Part shown: piece after piece, positions 1-5,461 of the stretch | How positions within the stretch are numbered: position 1 is the stretch's first letter | How the letters are laid out: each line of letters starts with the position of its first letter | Origin: Methanothrix sp. | Lineage (GTDB): Archaea > Halobacteriota > Methanosarcinia > Methanotrichales > Methanotrichaceae | DNA length: 6,330 nucleotides | NCBI GenBank assembly: GCA_028682845.1 | Contig: JAJRAT010000009.1 | Span: 1-6,330 of the forward strand | Reading direction: 5' to 3' | The notes under the pieces: model-generated | Database searches by the model: none | The model's input: the letters and a program-made list of their open reading frames with translations, nothing else | What the model was told of the DNA's origin: nothing | Program-made: the position numbers and the translations under genes

Positions 1-546
1 GTGACTTACGGCGACTCCATCACCGCCGGGTTTGCCGTGCGGCGCGGCTTTCCCAGCTTCTGGCGGGAAATGCTGCAAAATAAGTATCTGAAGGCTAAGA
101 TCGAGCTGGTCAACTCCGGCATCTCGGGAGACACGACACTGGACGGCTTGGCCCGGCTGGACTGGTCGGTCCTCTCTTACGAGCCGGATCTGGTCACCAT
201 TAACTTCGGCATCAACGACTGCGTCCTCGGCCTTGACTTGGCCGAGTTCGAGGAGAACTTCGTTGAGATGGTGCGGCGCATCCGATCCGGCCCGGCATCC
301 GAGGTTCTGCTCCTGTCCTCTCAGCCCCTGGAGACGCCGCCCTATGACAAATGGGTGCAGGATTACTATCAGGCCGTAGAGCGGGTTGCACTGGAGATGG
401 ATGTCGGCTTCGTAGACGTCTTCGGCGCATGGATGGAGCGCGTGAACCTGGGAACGCCCTTAGGTTCGCTGATACTATCGGGGCTCGATCATCCCAACGA
501 GGCCGGGTACCGGATCATCGCCGAAGAGCTGATGAAGCTGTTTTAA
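1..546 (+). CDS. SGNH/GDSL-type hydrolase (esterase/lipase family), probably 5'-truncated
   Basis: Predicted serine hydrolase of the SGNH superfamily, acting on an ester substrate that cannot be named from sequence. The frame is open from base 1. Block I is GDSITAG (residues 4-10) with nucleophile Ser6; block II contains Gly40 in the NSGISGDTT stretch; block III is GIND (70-73), supplying the oxyanion-hole Asn72; block V is HPNEAGY with catalytic His164. Family members usually have a short hydrophobic strand before the GDS motif, whereas here only two residues precede YGDS. The GTG at base 1 is therefore probably an internal valine, with the real start upstream of the window. Oddity: the Asp normally three residues before the catalytic His is Gly161 here, while an Asp (163) sits directly before it. 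No signal peptide can be assessed. The gene converges on the next gene. Family assignment is firm, substrate unknown. Confidence 0.88.
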   Translation: MTYGDSITAGFAVRRGFPSFWREMLQNKYLKAKIELVNSGISGDTTLDGLARLDWSVLSYEPDLVTINFGINDCVLGLDLAEFEENFVEMVRRIRSGPASEVLLLSSQPLETPPYDKWVQDYYQAVERVALEMDVGFVDVFGAWMERVNLGTPLGSLILSGLDHPNEAGYRIIAEELMKLF

Positions 547-554
547 TTCGAACC

Positions 555-561
555 TTTTTTT
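555..561 (+). terminator. T-tract, candidate archaeal terminator of the SGNH hydrolase gene
   Basis: Seven consecutive T residues begin eight bases after the TAA stop of the hydrolase gene, inside the 62-bp gap between two convergent genes. Archaeal RNA polymerase commonly terminates at such U-tracts without needing a hairpin. No good stem precedes it. The opposite strand of the gap has only short T runs for the convergent gene. Confidence 0.5.
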
Positions 562-608
562 GAAAATCCTGAATTCTAAATCTTGAAAATTGTGTCTCAT
601 CCGTGCAT

Positions 609-1646
609 TCATTTAACCATTACATCTTCCAGTCTGCGGCGCGGCGTGTGCCTGACGGGCGTAGCATGTCCGAGGCTGAAGAGGAGCTGGGGGTGGCCCT
701 GGCCGACGGCGGCTTCCAGCTCGCCTCTCAGCTCCGGAATGCCGATGGGCTGGCTGAAGAATGATGCATAAAGATCATAGCCGGTCGCCTTCAAGAGGAG
801 CCTTTCCAGCATCACTCCGCACTTGACCCATGCCGTCTTATCATCCTGATCGGAAGAGAGGACGCCGAGGGCACCGCATCCCTGAATCAGGCCCGAGTCC
901 CGGTAGATGACCGCATCGCTCAAGTCGAACTCCTTGAAGGCCGCCGGAAAGCCGAAGGCCACGGCATCGGGCACGCCGAAGGTGTAAAGCGGCATACCGT
1001 CCGGCTCAGTCGTCCAGTTGTTCCTCAGCCACTCGCCCAGATTGCGGCGGAACTCCTTCTTTGAGAGCTGGGCGTGATGGGCTCGGGATACAAGACCTGC
1101 CATCTGGCTGCGTGACAGCTCGTCGGTCATGAACTGAACATGAAATCCAGGCTGATCGATGCATTCCCGCAGGCTCTTCAAGACGGATTCGTCGATGCTG
1201 CGGTCGGCATACTTGTCTTTGGTGGTGTGCCGCCTCAAAATCTGCAAGAACAGATCTCTCTCTTGCAAGATGGCTTGCCCGGATTGCGGTCTAATCTCCT
1301 CAAATTTTATCTCCGCTGCCGGATCGCTCTCCGGGCCGAGAGGAAAATAGCTCACAAGAGGCCGAAGGCCGAAATGAGTCCCTGCGGCGAGCAAGTTGGC
1401 TATGCTGCAGCCCACGCTCATGAAGAGGGTTCGGTTGCTGGGATCAACGAAGGGCAGGCTTCTCTTCAGGTCGGCATAGACCGAGATCGCGCCTTCGCCC
1501 ACGGCGAACTTCCAGGGCTGGGTGTTGGGGCCGGAGGGGGCGAGAATGGCATAGCGCAGGAGGAACGCCATCCTCTCTTGCATGGTTCCTTGAGATGGAT
1601 AGTCGCATTCTTGAACATCCCACGCTTCATAATTTTTTGCGGTCAT
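609..1646 (-). CDS. Acg-type FMN-binding nitroreductase-family protein
   Basis: A 345-residue protein resembling the Acg family of FMN-binding oxidoreductases, which is related to nitroreductases and built like two nitroreductase-type halves in one chain. Visible signatures are the N-terminal FMN-contact stretch LAPSGPNTQPWKF (about 35-47), the DPSNRTLFMSVGCSIANLL block (about 68-86), a basic RRHTTKDKYADR segment in the middle, and the C-terminal GHATPVRHTPRRRLEDV block near the end, which is very characteristic of this family. The start ATG (1646-1644) has a GGGAG ribosome-binding sequence at 1661-1657. A second ATG just upstream is out of frame. The protein has no signal peptide or membrane segment, so it is cytoplasmic. 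Mycobacterial Acg is a dormancy-regulon protein that binds FMN but has an occluded active site; whether this homologue is catalytic is unknown. It is transcribed divergently from the DUF362 gene, another redox protein. Confidence 0.85.
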   Translation of the reverse strand: MTAKNYEAWDVQECDYPSQGTMQERMAFLLRYAILAPSGPNTQPWKFAVGEGAISVYADLKRSLPFVDPSNRTLFMSVGCSIANLLAAGTHFGLRPLVSYFPLGPESDPAAEIKFEEIRPQSGQAILQERDLFLQILRRHTTKDKYADRSIDESVLKSLRECIDQPGFHVQFMTDELSRSQMAGLVSRAHHAQLSKKEFRRNLGEWLRNNWTTEPDGMPLYTFGVPDAVAFGFPAAFKEFDLSDAVIYRDSGLIQGCGALGVLSSDQDDKTAWVKCGVMLERLLLKATGYDLYASFFSQPIGIPELRGELEAAVGQGHPQLLFSLGHATPVRHTPRRRLEDVMVK

Positions 1647-1675
1647 CTGCAGTCATCTCCCTTAGAATATTGATA

Positions 1676-1687
1676 TTATTCGAATAA
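1676..1687. promoter_or_regulatory. Perfect 12-bp palindrome over the Acg-type gene promoter, candidate operator
   Basis: TTATTCGAATAA is identical to its own reverse complement. It overlaps the best minus-strand TATA-like element (TTTATT, 1688-1683) about 30-40 bases upstream of the nitroreductase-family start codon. A further short inverted repeat, AATAT-TG-ATATT (1666-1677), lies between it and the ribosome-binding site. Its core ATTCGA recurs at 1739-1744 (minus strand), 1821-1826 and 1833-1838. A DNA-binding dimer here would block TBP access. Binding is inferred only from position and symmetry. Confidence 0.45.
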
Positions 1688-1689
1688 AG
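1683..1689 (-). promoter_or_regulatory. Candidate TATA box for the Acg-type gene
   Basis: On the minus strand an A-rich BRE-like stretch (CCAAAAG) leads into CTTTATT, resembling an archaeal BRE/TATA pair. A start site about 25 bases downstream would fall near 1660, leaving a very short leader before the ATG at 1646. The alternative AATAATAT lies a few bases further on. The call is tentative. Confidence 0.35.
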
Positions 1690-1803
1690 CTTTTGGCTTG
1701 AAGTCATTGCAGGATTATGATCTGTCTTCATACAGTTGTCGAATCTATCCCGCATGGTTGCTATTCCCATCCGCCGAGCAGCATCTTCTTTAATTTGCGC
1801 CGC

Positions 1804-1810
1804 TAAATAT
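1804..1810 (+). promoter_or_regulatory. Candidate TATA box for the DUF362 operon
   Basis: TAAATAT lies 53 bases upstream of the DUF362 start codon. A start site about 25 bases downstream would fall on the 10-bp direct repeat at 1821-1842, leaving a leader of roughly 30 bases with the GGAGATG ribosome-binding site at 1849-1855. The alternative TTTAATTT at about 1790-1797 is also acceptable. Confidence 0.35.
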
Positions 1811-1820
1811 CCGTCGGAGC

Positions 1821-1842
1821 ATTCGATTCGGTATTCGATTCG
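1821..1842 (+). repeat. 10-bp direct repeat in the leader/promoter of the DUF362 operon
   Basis: ATTCGATTCG occurs at 1821-1830 and again at 1833-1842, with a 12-bp period and a two-base spacer. It sits between the probable TATA element and the ribosome-binding site, where a repressor would act in archaea. It shares the ATTCGA core with the palindrome at 1676-1687. Confidence 0.6.
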
Positions 1843-1862
1843 TTCTTTGGAGATGGGAAGAG

Positions 1863-2969
1863 ATGGCAAGTGAAGTGTATTTTGCCGGCATTCGGGCCAG
1901 GAGCGACAAAGAGAACAAGCAGAATAAAATCCGCAAGCTCTTTGACGCGGCAGGATTTGACAGAGCGATCGGGAAGGGCGACATTACTGCCGTCAAGCTT
2001 CATTTCGGAGAGCAGGGCAACGACTCCTTTGTGAATCCCGTCCTGGTCAGGCCGCTGGTCGAGAAGATCAAACAATCCGGTGCCAGGCCCTTTCTCACCG
2101 ACACCAACACGCTCTACGGCGGCGGCAGAGCCAATGCCGTGGACCACCTTCAAACCGCAGCCGAGCACGGATTCGGATACACCGTGGCCGGAGCGCCGGT
2201 CATCATCGCCGACGGCCTGCGTAGCGAAAATTACCGCGAGGTTGAGATCCGCCAGAAGCACTTCCAAAATGTCAAGATCGCCGGAGAGATTGCAGCCGCA
2301 GACAGCATGATTGTGGTTTCCCATTTCAAGGCGCATCTGCCGGCGGGCTTTGGTGGAGCCGTAAAGAATCTGGGCATGGGCTGCGCTCCGGCTCTGGGAA
2401 AAGCCGAGCAGCATTCCGCAAAGCCGATATTCAACGCCGAGCTATGCATCGGCTGCGGGGCCTGCCGGGAGAATTGCCCAAATTCCGCCATCACTGTGCA
2501 AAAAAGGATCACGGCCATAGACTACAGCGTCTGTTCAGGCTGCGGCAAATGCCTGAGAGTTTGCGCGCCTCATGCCATCGATTTCGACTGGTTCGTGGAA
2601 GTTCGGCCCTTTATGGAGAGGATCGTCGAGTACGCCTTGGGAGCAGTCGCCGGAAAGAAAGGCCGCGTGGGTTTTGTCAACGTCCTCCTGAACATCACTC
2701 CAGACTGCGACTGTGTCCCCTGGAGCGATGCGCCGCTGGTTCCGGACATCGGCATCCTGGCATCCCAAGATCCGGTGGCCATCGACCAGGCCAGCGTCGA
2801 TCTGGTGAACCGGCAGACGGGACTGAAAAATTCCCTGCTTCAGAAGAACCATGAGCACGGCAAGGATAAGTTCCTGGGCGTCTGGGAGAGCACGCTCGGC
2901 GGCGTTCAATTGGATTACGGAGATGAGATAGGCCTCGGCTCTAAAGAGTACCGCCTGATTGATGTTTAA
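1863..2969 (+). CDS. DUF362 domain protein with two 4Fe-4S ferredoxin clusters
   Basis: A 368-residue cytoplasmic iron-sulfur protein of the DUF362 family, of unestablished function. The DUF362 part includes the KLHFGEQGNDSFVNP and TDTNTLYGGGRANAVDHLQTAAEHGF regions (about 44-106) and VVSHFKAHLPAGFGGAVKNLGMGC (about 151-174). Inserted in it is a bacterial-type two-cluster ferredoxin module: C195-x2-C198-x2-C201-x3-C205-P and C224-x2-C227-x2-C230-x3-C234. The DUF362 fold then resumes with a conserved TPDCDCVPW motif (Cys282, Cys284) and a PDIGILASQDPVAIDQASVDL segment. The start ATG has GGAGATG seven bases upstream. The gene leads a probable operon with the Isf-like gene 49 bases downstream. 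The classic CxxCxxCxxxCP spacing implies two low-potential clusters, so electron transfer to a partner such as the neighbouring flavoprotein is a reasonable inference. The family is certain, the role is not. Confidence 0.9.
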   Translation: MASEVYFAGIRARSDKENKQNKIRKLFDAAGFDRAIGKGDITAVKLHFGEQGNDSFVNPVLVRPLVEKIKQSGARPFLTDTNTLYGGGRANAVDHLQTAAEHGFGYTVAGAPVIIADGLRSENYREVEIRQKHFQNVKIAGEIAAADSMIVVSHFKAHLPAGFGGAVKNLGMGCAPALGKAEQHSAKPIFNAELCIGCGACRENCPNSAITVQKRITAIDYSVCSGCGKCLRVCAPHAIDFDWFVEVRPFMERIVEYALGAVAGKKGRVGFVNVLLNITPDCDCVPWSDAPLVPDIGILASQDPVAIDQASVDLVNRQTGLKNSLLQKNHEHGKDKFLGVWESTLGGVQLDYGDEIGLGSKEYRLIDV

Positions 2970-3018
2970 AAAAGAGCAGAGTTCTCCCAATAACTCAAAA
3001 ACAGGGGGGTCAATTGAT

Positions 3019-3591
3019 ATGAAAGTCATCGCATTCAACGGCAGTCCCAGAAAGGACGGAAATACCAGCCGCCTCATTCGTGCGGCTCTGGCGGAACTGG
3101 AAGCGGAGGGCATAGAAACCGAGACCGTGCACCTGATGGGCCCGATCCGCGGCTGCATTGCCTGCTACAAGTGCTTCGAGAAAAAGAACGGCAAATGCGC
3201 AATGGACAAAGACATCGTTAATAGCTGCATCGAAAAGATGGCCGGGGCCGACGGCATCATCCTCGGCTCGCCGACCTATTTCTCCGACATCACGCCGGAG
3301 CTGAAGGCTCTGGTCGATCGGTCGGGATTTGTGTCCAAGGCCAATGGCGACATGTTCAAGCGGAAGATCGGCGCTGCGGTGGTGGCGGTCCGGCGTGGCG
3401 GTGCGGTCCACGCTTTCGACTCGATCAATCACTTCTTCCTCATCGGCCAGATGATAATCCCTGGTTCAAACTACTGGAATGTAGGCATCGGCCTGGAAGA
3501 AGGAGATGTAGAAAAGGACCGGGAAGGAATGGAGACGATGAGAGTCCTGGGCCGGAATATGGCCTGGCTGTTGAAGAAGATCGAGATGTAG
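3019..3591 (+). CDS. Iron-sulfur flavoprotein (Isf)-like, NADPH-dependent FMN reductase family
   Basis: A 190-residue flavodoxin-fold protein. It has the FMN-phosphate loop NGSPRKDGNTSRL (residues 7-19) and the GSPTYFSDITPELKALVDR segment in the middle that contacts the isoalloxazine ring. Between them lies a compact cysteine motif, C46-x2-C49-x2-C52-x7-C60, matching the C-x2-C-x2-C-x4-7-C pattern that binds a 4Fe-4S cluster in Methanosarcina Isf. Isf takes electrons from ferredoxin in the cytoplasm and has been linked to oxygen or peroxide defence. The start at 3019 is preferred because GGGGGGT (3004-3010) sits eight bases upstream and MKVIAFNGSPR is the usual family N-terminus. An in-frame ATG at 2959 would overlap the preceding gene and add an unconserved tail. 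The ferredoxin-like gene just upstream is a plausible electron donor. A simple FMN reductase without a cluster is the alternative. Confidence 0.85.
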   Translation: MKVIAFNGSPRKDGNTSRLIRAALAELEAEGIETETVHLMGPIRGCIACYKCFEKKNGKCAMDKDIVNSCIEKMAGADGIILGSPTYFSDITPELKALVDRSGFVSKANGDMFKRKIGAAVVAVRRGGAVHAFDSINHFFLIGQMIIPGSNYWNVGIGLEEGDVEKDREGMETMRVLGRNMAWLLKKIEM

Positions 3592-3592
3592 T

Positions 3593-5206
3593 ATGATGAT
3601 GCTCCCGGGAGGAATGCTTATTCGTGCCAAATCCGCTTTGATTTTTGCAGTTTTAATCCTGATGTGCATGCCGTTTTTAGCACAAGGGCAGGCCGATGAT
3701 GTTGATAGACTGATCGAGACCCTCAGTACCGGCAACAGCAGCGCCAGAGTTGCGGCAGCCGCAACCCTGGGGGACATGAACGACACGCGAGCGATAGTGC
3801 CATTGATTCGGGCTTTGGAAGACAGGGAGTTTGATGTGGAATACCAGGCTGCGAAGTCCCTGGAGAAAATGAGAGAGCCCGCCGTGGAGCCGCTGATCCG
3901 CGCTCTGAAAGATAACAATTCCAACGTCAGATGGGAAGCGGCGGACATCCTCGGAGCAATCGGCAACAGCTCGGCTGCCGATCCTCTGTTTGAAGCCACG
4001 AAGGACAAAGATAGTGTGGTGCGAAATGTGGCTGCCCAAGCCCTTGCGAAACTCGGTGATCTCAGAGCTACAGAGCCGCTGATCGAGCTTCTGAAAAGCG
4101 ATTCGGCATGGGATAGAGCAGATGCCGCTGATGCCTTGGGTGAGTTGAACGACTCCAGAGCAGTCGAGCCGCTCATTTCGGAGTTGGATGATGAAAAAGG
4201 CTTTGTGCAGGAATCAGCAGCAGAGGCTCTGGGCAAAATCAGAGATTCCAGAGCTGTTGTGCCACTTGTCCAGACCATCAAATACAATAGCGATTATGCG
4301 GTGCAAGAAAAGGCAAGAGACGCGCTGATCGACATCGGAGAGCCGGCCACGGATGCGCTGATTATGGCATTAAATGACAGCGATAAATTGGTCCGATATC
4401 ATGCAGCATACTGCCTGGCCTATTCAAATGACGCGCGGGCCGTCGTCCCATTGGAATATGCGCTTTCCGATGAAGATAAGGATGTTAGGGAGATGGCGCG
4501 AAATTCCGTCTTGAGATTGGAGGAGGCCGTGGATTCCAAGGAAGGACTGGTGGATCATTCCGAATACAACACCACGGAAAACCTGGCGGCAAAAGCTGAC
4601 GATACAACTATCGAAAACGAGACGGAGAACGTGAACGCGAAAACGCACGAAAATGAGACATCATGCGAAAACGAAACCTCAAGCGAGAATGAGACACTTG
4701 TGGGAAATGAGACACCGGGTGATGAGAAATCAGCAAATGAATCGGACATAAGGGAGTACTGGAGCTACGAGAATCACGAGTTCGGATTTGCCCTGAGATT
4801 CCCGGATGACTGGAAGGATCAGGATGCAGATTCGAACAATGCCGGAATGATTGTCGGGTTCCTCGCACCGGGTGAGGATCCGGACAGACCAAGCTGCTTC
4901 GTCGTGGTGCAATACGAAGACCTTCCCCGGGCGTACAGCGTGAACCAGTACGCAGAGGCAAGCCTGCAGAGCCTGAAGGGCGATCATCCCGACATCAACA
5001 TCATCGAGGATCGGGATGTGACCATCTCCGACCTGCCCGCCCGGGAGTGGGTCTACAGGGTCGATCAAGGCGAGTACCTTGTCTTGCAGAGGATCGTGGT
5101 GACGGATCAAAGAGCCTTTGTCATAACCTTCAATTCGCTCTCAAAGAGGTATGCGCAACTGGAGGGCGATGCCAGGGAGATGATAGACTCGTTTGAGTTC
5201 TTTTGA
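3593..5206 (+). CDS. Secreted HEAT-repeat protein with sequon-rich linker and C-terminal PsbP-like domain
   Basis: A 537-residue exported protein in four parts. Residues 8-34 look like a signal peptide: basic n-region (RAK), hydrophobic core ALIFAVLILM, probable cleavage after AQGQA. Residues 37 to about 312 hold nine PBS-lyase-type HEAT repeats of 31 residues, each of the form VxPLIxAL...VRxxAAxALGxIxDxRA; these form a binding scaffold for an unknown partner. Residues 313-384 are a low-complexity acidic linker with seven N-x-S/T sequons, five of them NET. Residues about 387-537 resemble PsbP-like/DUF1795 domains, from YENHEFGFALRFPDDWK to the end motif MIDSFEFF. The ATG at 3593 lies one base after the stop of the Isf-like gene and has no clear ribosome-binding site, so translational coupling is likely. 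Met8 (3614) is an alternative start but is too close to the GGGAGG at 3607. No transmembrane anchor follows the signal peptide. Substrate and partner are unknown; the HEAT scaffold without catalytic residues argues against a true bilin lyase. Confidence 0.85.
   Translation: MMMLPGGMLIRAKSALIFAVLILMCMPFLAQGQADDVDRLIETLSTGNSSARVAAAATLGDMNDTRAIVPLIRALEDREFDVEYQAAKSLEKMREPAVEPLIRALKDNNSNVRWEAADILGAIGNSSAADPLFEATKDKDSVVRNVAAQALAKLGDLRATEPLIELLKSDSAWDRADAADALGELNDSRAVEPLISELDDEKGFVQESAAEALGKIRDSRAVVPLVQTIKYNSDYAVQEKARDALIDIGEPATDALIMALNDSDKLVRYHAAYCLAYSNDARAVVPLEYALSDEDKDVREMARNSVLRLEEAVDSKEGLVDHSEYNTTENLAAKADDTTIENETENVNAKTHENETSCENETSSENETLVGNETPGDEKSANESDIREYWSYENHEFGFALRFPDDWKDQDADSNNAGMIVGFLAPGEDPDRPSCFVVVQYEDLPRAYSVNQYAEASLQSLKGDHPDINIIEDRDVTISDLPAREWVYRVDQGEYLVLQRIVVTDQRAFVITFNSLSKRYAQLEGDAREMIDSFEFF
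4613..4720 (+). repeat. Six imperfect 18-bp tandem units encoding N-E-T sequons
   Basis: Within the linker of the HEAT-repeat protein, six in-frame 18-bp units start at 4613, 4631, 4649, 4667, 4685 and 4703. They encode ENETEN, VNAKTH, ENETSC, ENETSS, ENETLV and GNETPG. Five of the six carry an N-E-T glycosylation sequon at the same position; the second unit has lost it. Third-base differences (AAT/AAC, GAG/GAA, ACA/ACC/ACG) keep the peptide while the DNA drifts, as expected for a repeat kept at protein level. The third unit places a lone Cys358 in the extracellular linker. Confidence 0.8.
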
Positions 5207-5246
5207 TCGCTGTAGATTTGTTGCGTGAAAATGCATTGATGCCTTG

Positions 5247-5264
5247 GGCCCCGGAATCGGGTCC
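5247..5264 (+). terminator. Weak GC hairpin downstream of the HEAT-repeat gene
   Basis: CCCG and CGGG pair around a GAAT loop, extended by two G-C pairs beyond one mismatch, 40 bases after the stop codon at 5206. No T-tract follows directly, so it may be an RNA 3'-end structure or chance. The region from 5207 to about 5320 holds nothing else that can be assigned. Confidence 0.25.
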
Positions 5265-5329
5265 GCATCTTGCATTGGGCTTATGTTGCCTGATTTATTC
5301 AACCGGGTCGATGCATTCGTTTGCAATTA

Positions 5330-5346
5330 ATATTTTTTAAAAATAT
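5330..5346. repeat. AT-rich 8-bp inverted repeat in the intergenic region
   Basis: ATATTTTT and AAAAATAT are exact inverted copies separated by one T. The T6 run could end the upstream HEAT-repeat transcript on the plus strand, while the A/T block could instead serve as an upstream TATA-like element for the ACT-homoserine dehydrogenase operon. The sequence alone does not decide between these. Confidence 0.5.
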
Positions 5347-5370
5347 GGGGCAGAATGATATGCGATCGAT

Positions 5371-5422
5371 ACCTCCTGTGCAGAAAATAATTCTTATCTG
5401 TAAACACTACTCTGCACAAGGT
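5371..5422. promoter_or_regulatory. Long-spaced inverted repeat abutting the ACT-hom promoter, candidate operator
   Basis: TGTGCAGA (5377-5384) and TCTGCACA (5411-5418) are exact inverted copies. The match continues outward as ACCT (5371-5374) against AGGT (5419-5422) after a two-base CC bulge in the left arm, giving 12 paired bases. The arm centres are 34 bases apart, close to three helical turns, and the right arm runs into the TATA-like element at 5421-5429. This is a classic position for regulation of a biosynthetic operon. If transcription starts upstream, the same sequence could form an RNA stem with a 26-base loop. Confidence 0.55.
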
Positions 5423-5429
5423 TTATTTG
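5421..5429 (+). promoter_or_regulatory. Candidate TATA box of the ACT-homoserine dehydrogenase operon
   Basis: GTTTATTTG preceded by the A-rich CACAAG resembles an archaeal BRE/TATA pair. A start site about 25 bases downstream, near 5449, would give a leader of roughly 20-25 bases containing the TGAGGA ribosome-binding site. That spacing fits well. Confidence 0.45.
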
Positions 5430-5461
5430 CCATCAGGCGGATGGAAACGTCCAGCAAATTA

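Noticed and set aside
561..590. Repeated TGAAAAT heptamer (561-567 and 584-590) in the gap between the first two genes
   Set aside because: It is short, AT-rich and sits between convergent gene ends; no functional reading beyond chance.
1140..1673. 177-codon plus-strand ORF antisense to the Acg-type gene
   Set aside because: It mirrors a strongly conserved nitroreductase-family coding region and has no domain signature of its own.
1627..1869. 80-codon minus-strand ORF spanning the divergent intergenic region
   Set aside because: It overlaps the first bases of the DUF362 gene and the start of the Acg-type gene, lacks a ribosome-binding site, shows no recognisable domain and covers both promoter regions.
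2959..3018. Upstream in-frame start extending the Isf-like protein by 20 residues
   Set aside because: The extension overlaps the preceding gene, is not flavodoxin-like, and the GGGGGGT site points to the ATG at 3019.
1803..3158. Two long minus-strand ORFs (203 and 207 codons) opposite the DUF362 and Isf-like genes
   Set aside because: Both are shadow frames of genes with clear ferredoxin and FMN-binding motifs on the plus strand.
3466..4287. 273-codon minus-strand ORF antisense to the HEAT-repeat gene
   Set aside because: Its periodic SGSTALESF-like composition is simply the antisense reading of the 31-residue HEAT repeats; the plus-strand frame has a signal peptide and recognisable domains.
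5231..5317. Three TGCATT hexamers (5232, 5271, 5312) downstream of the HEAT-repeat gene
   Set aside because: Spacing is irregular and flanks do not match, so they do not form a convincing repeat array or binding-site series.
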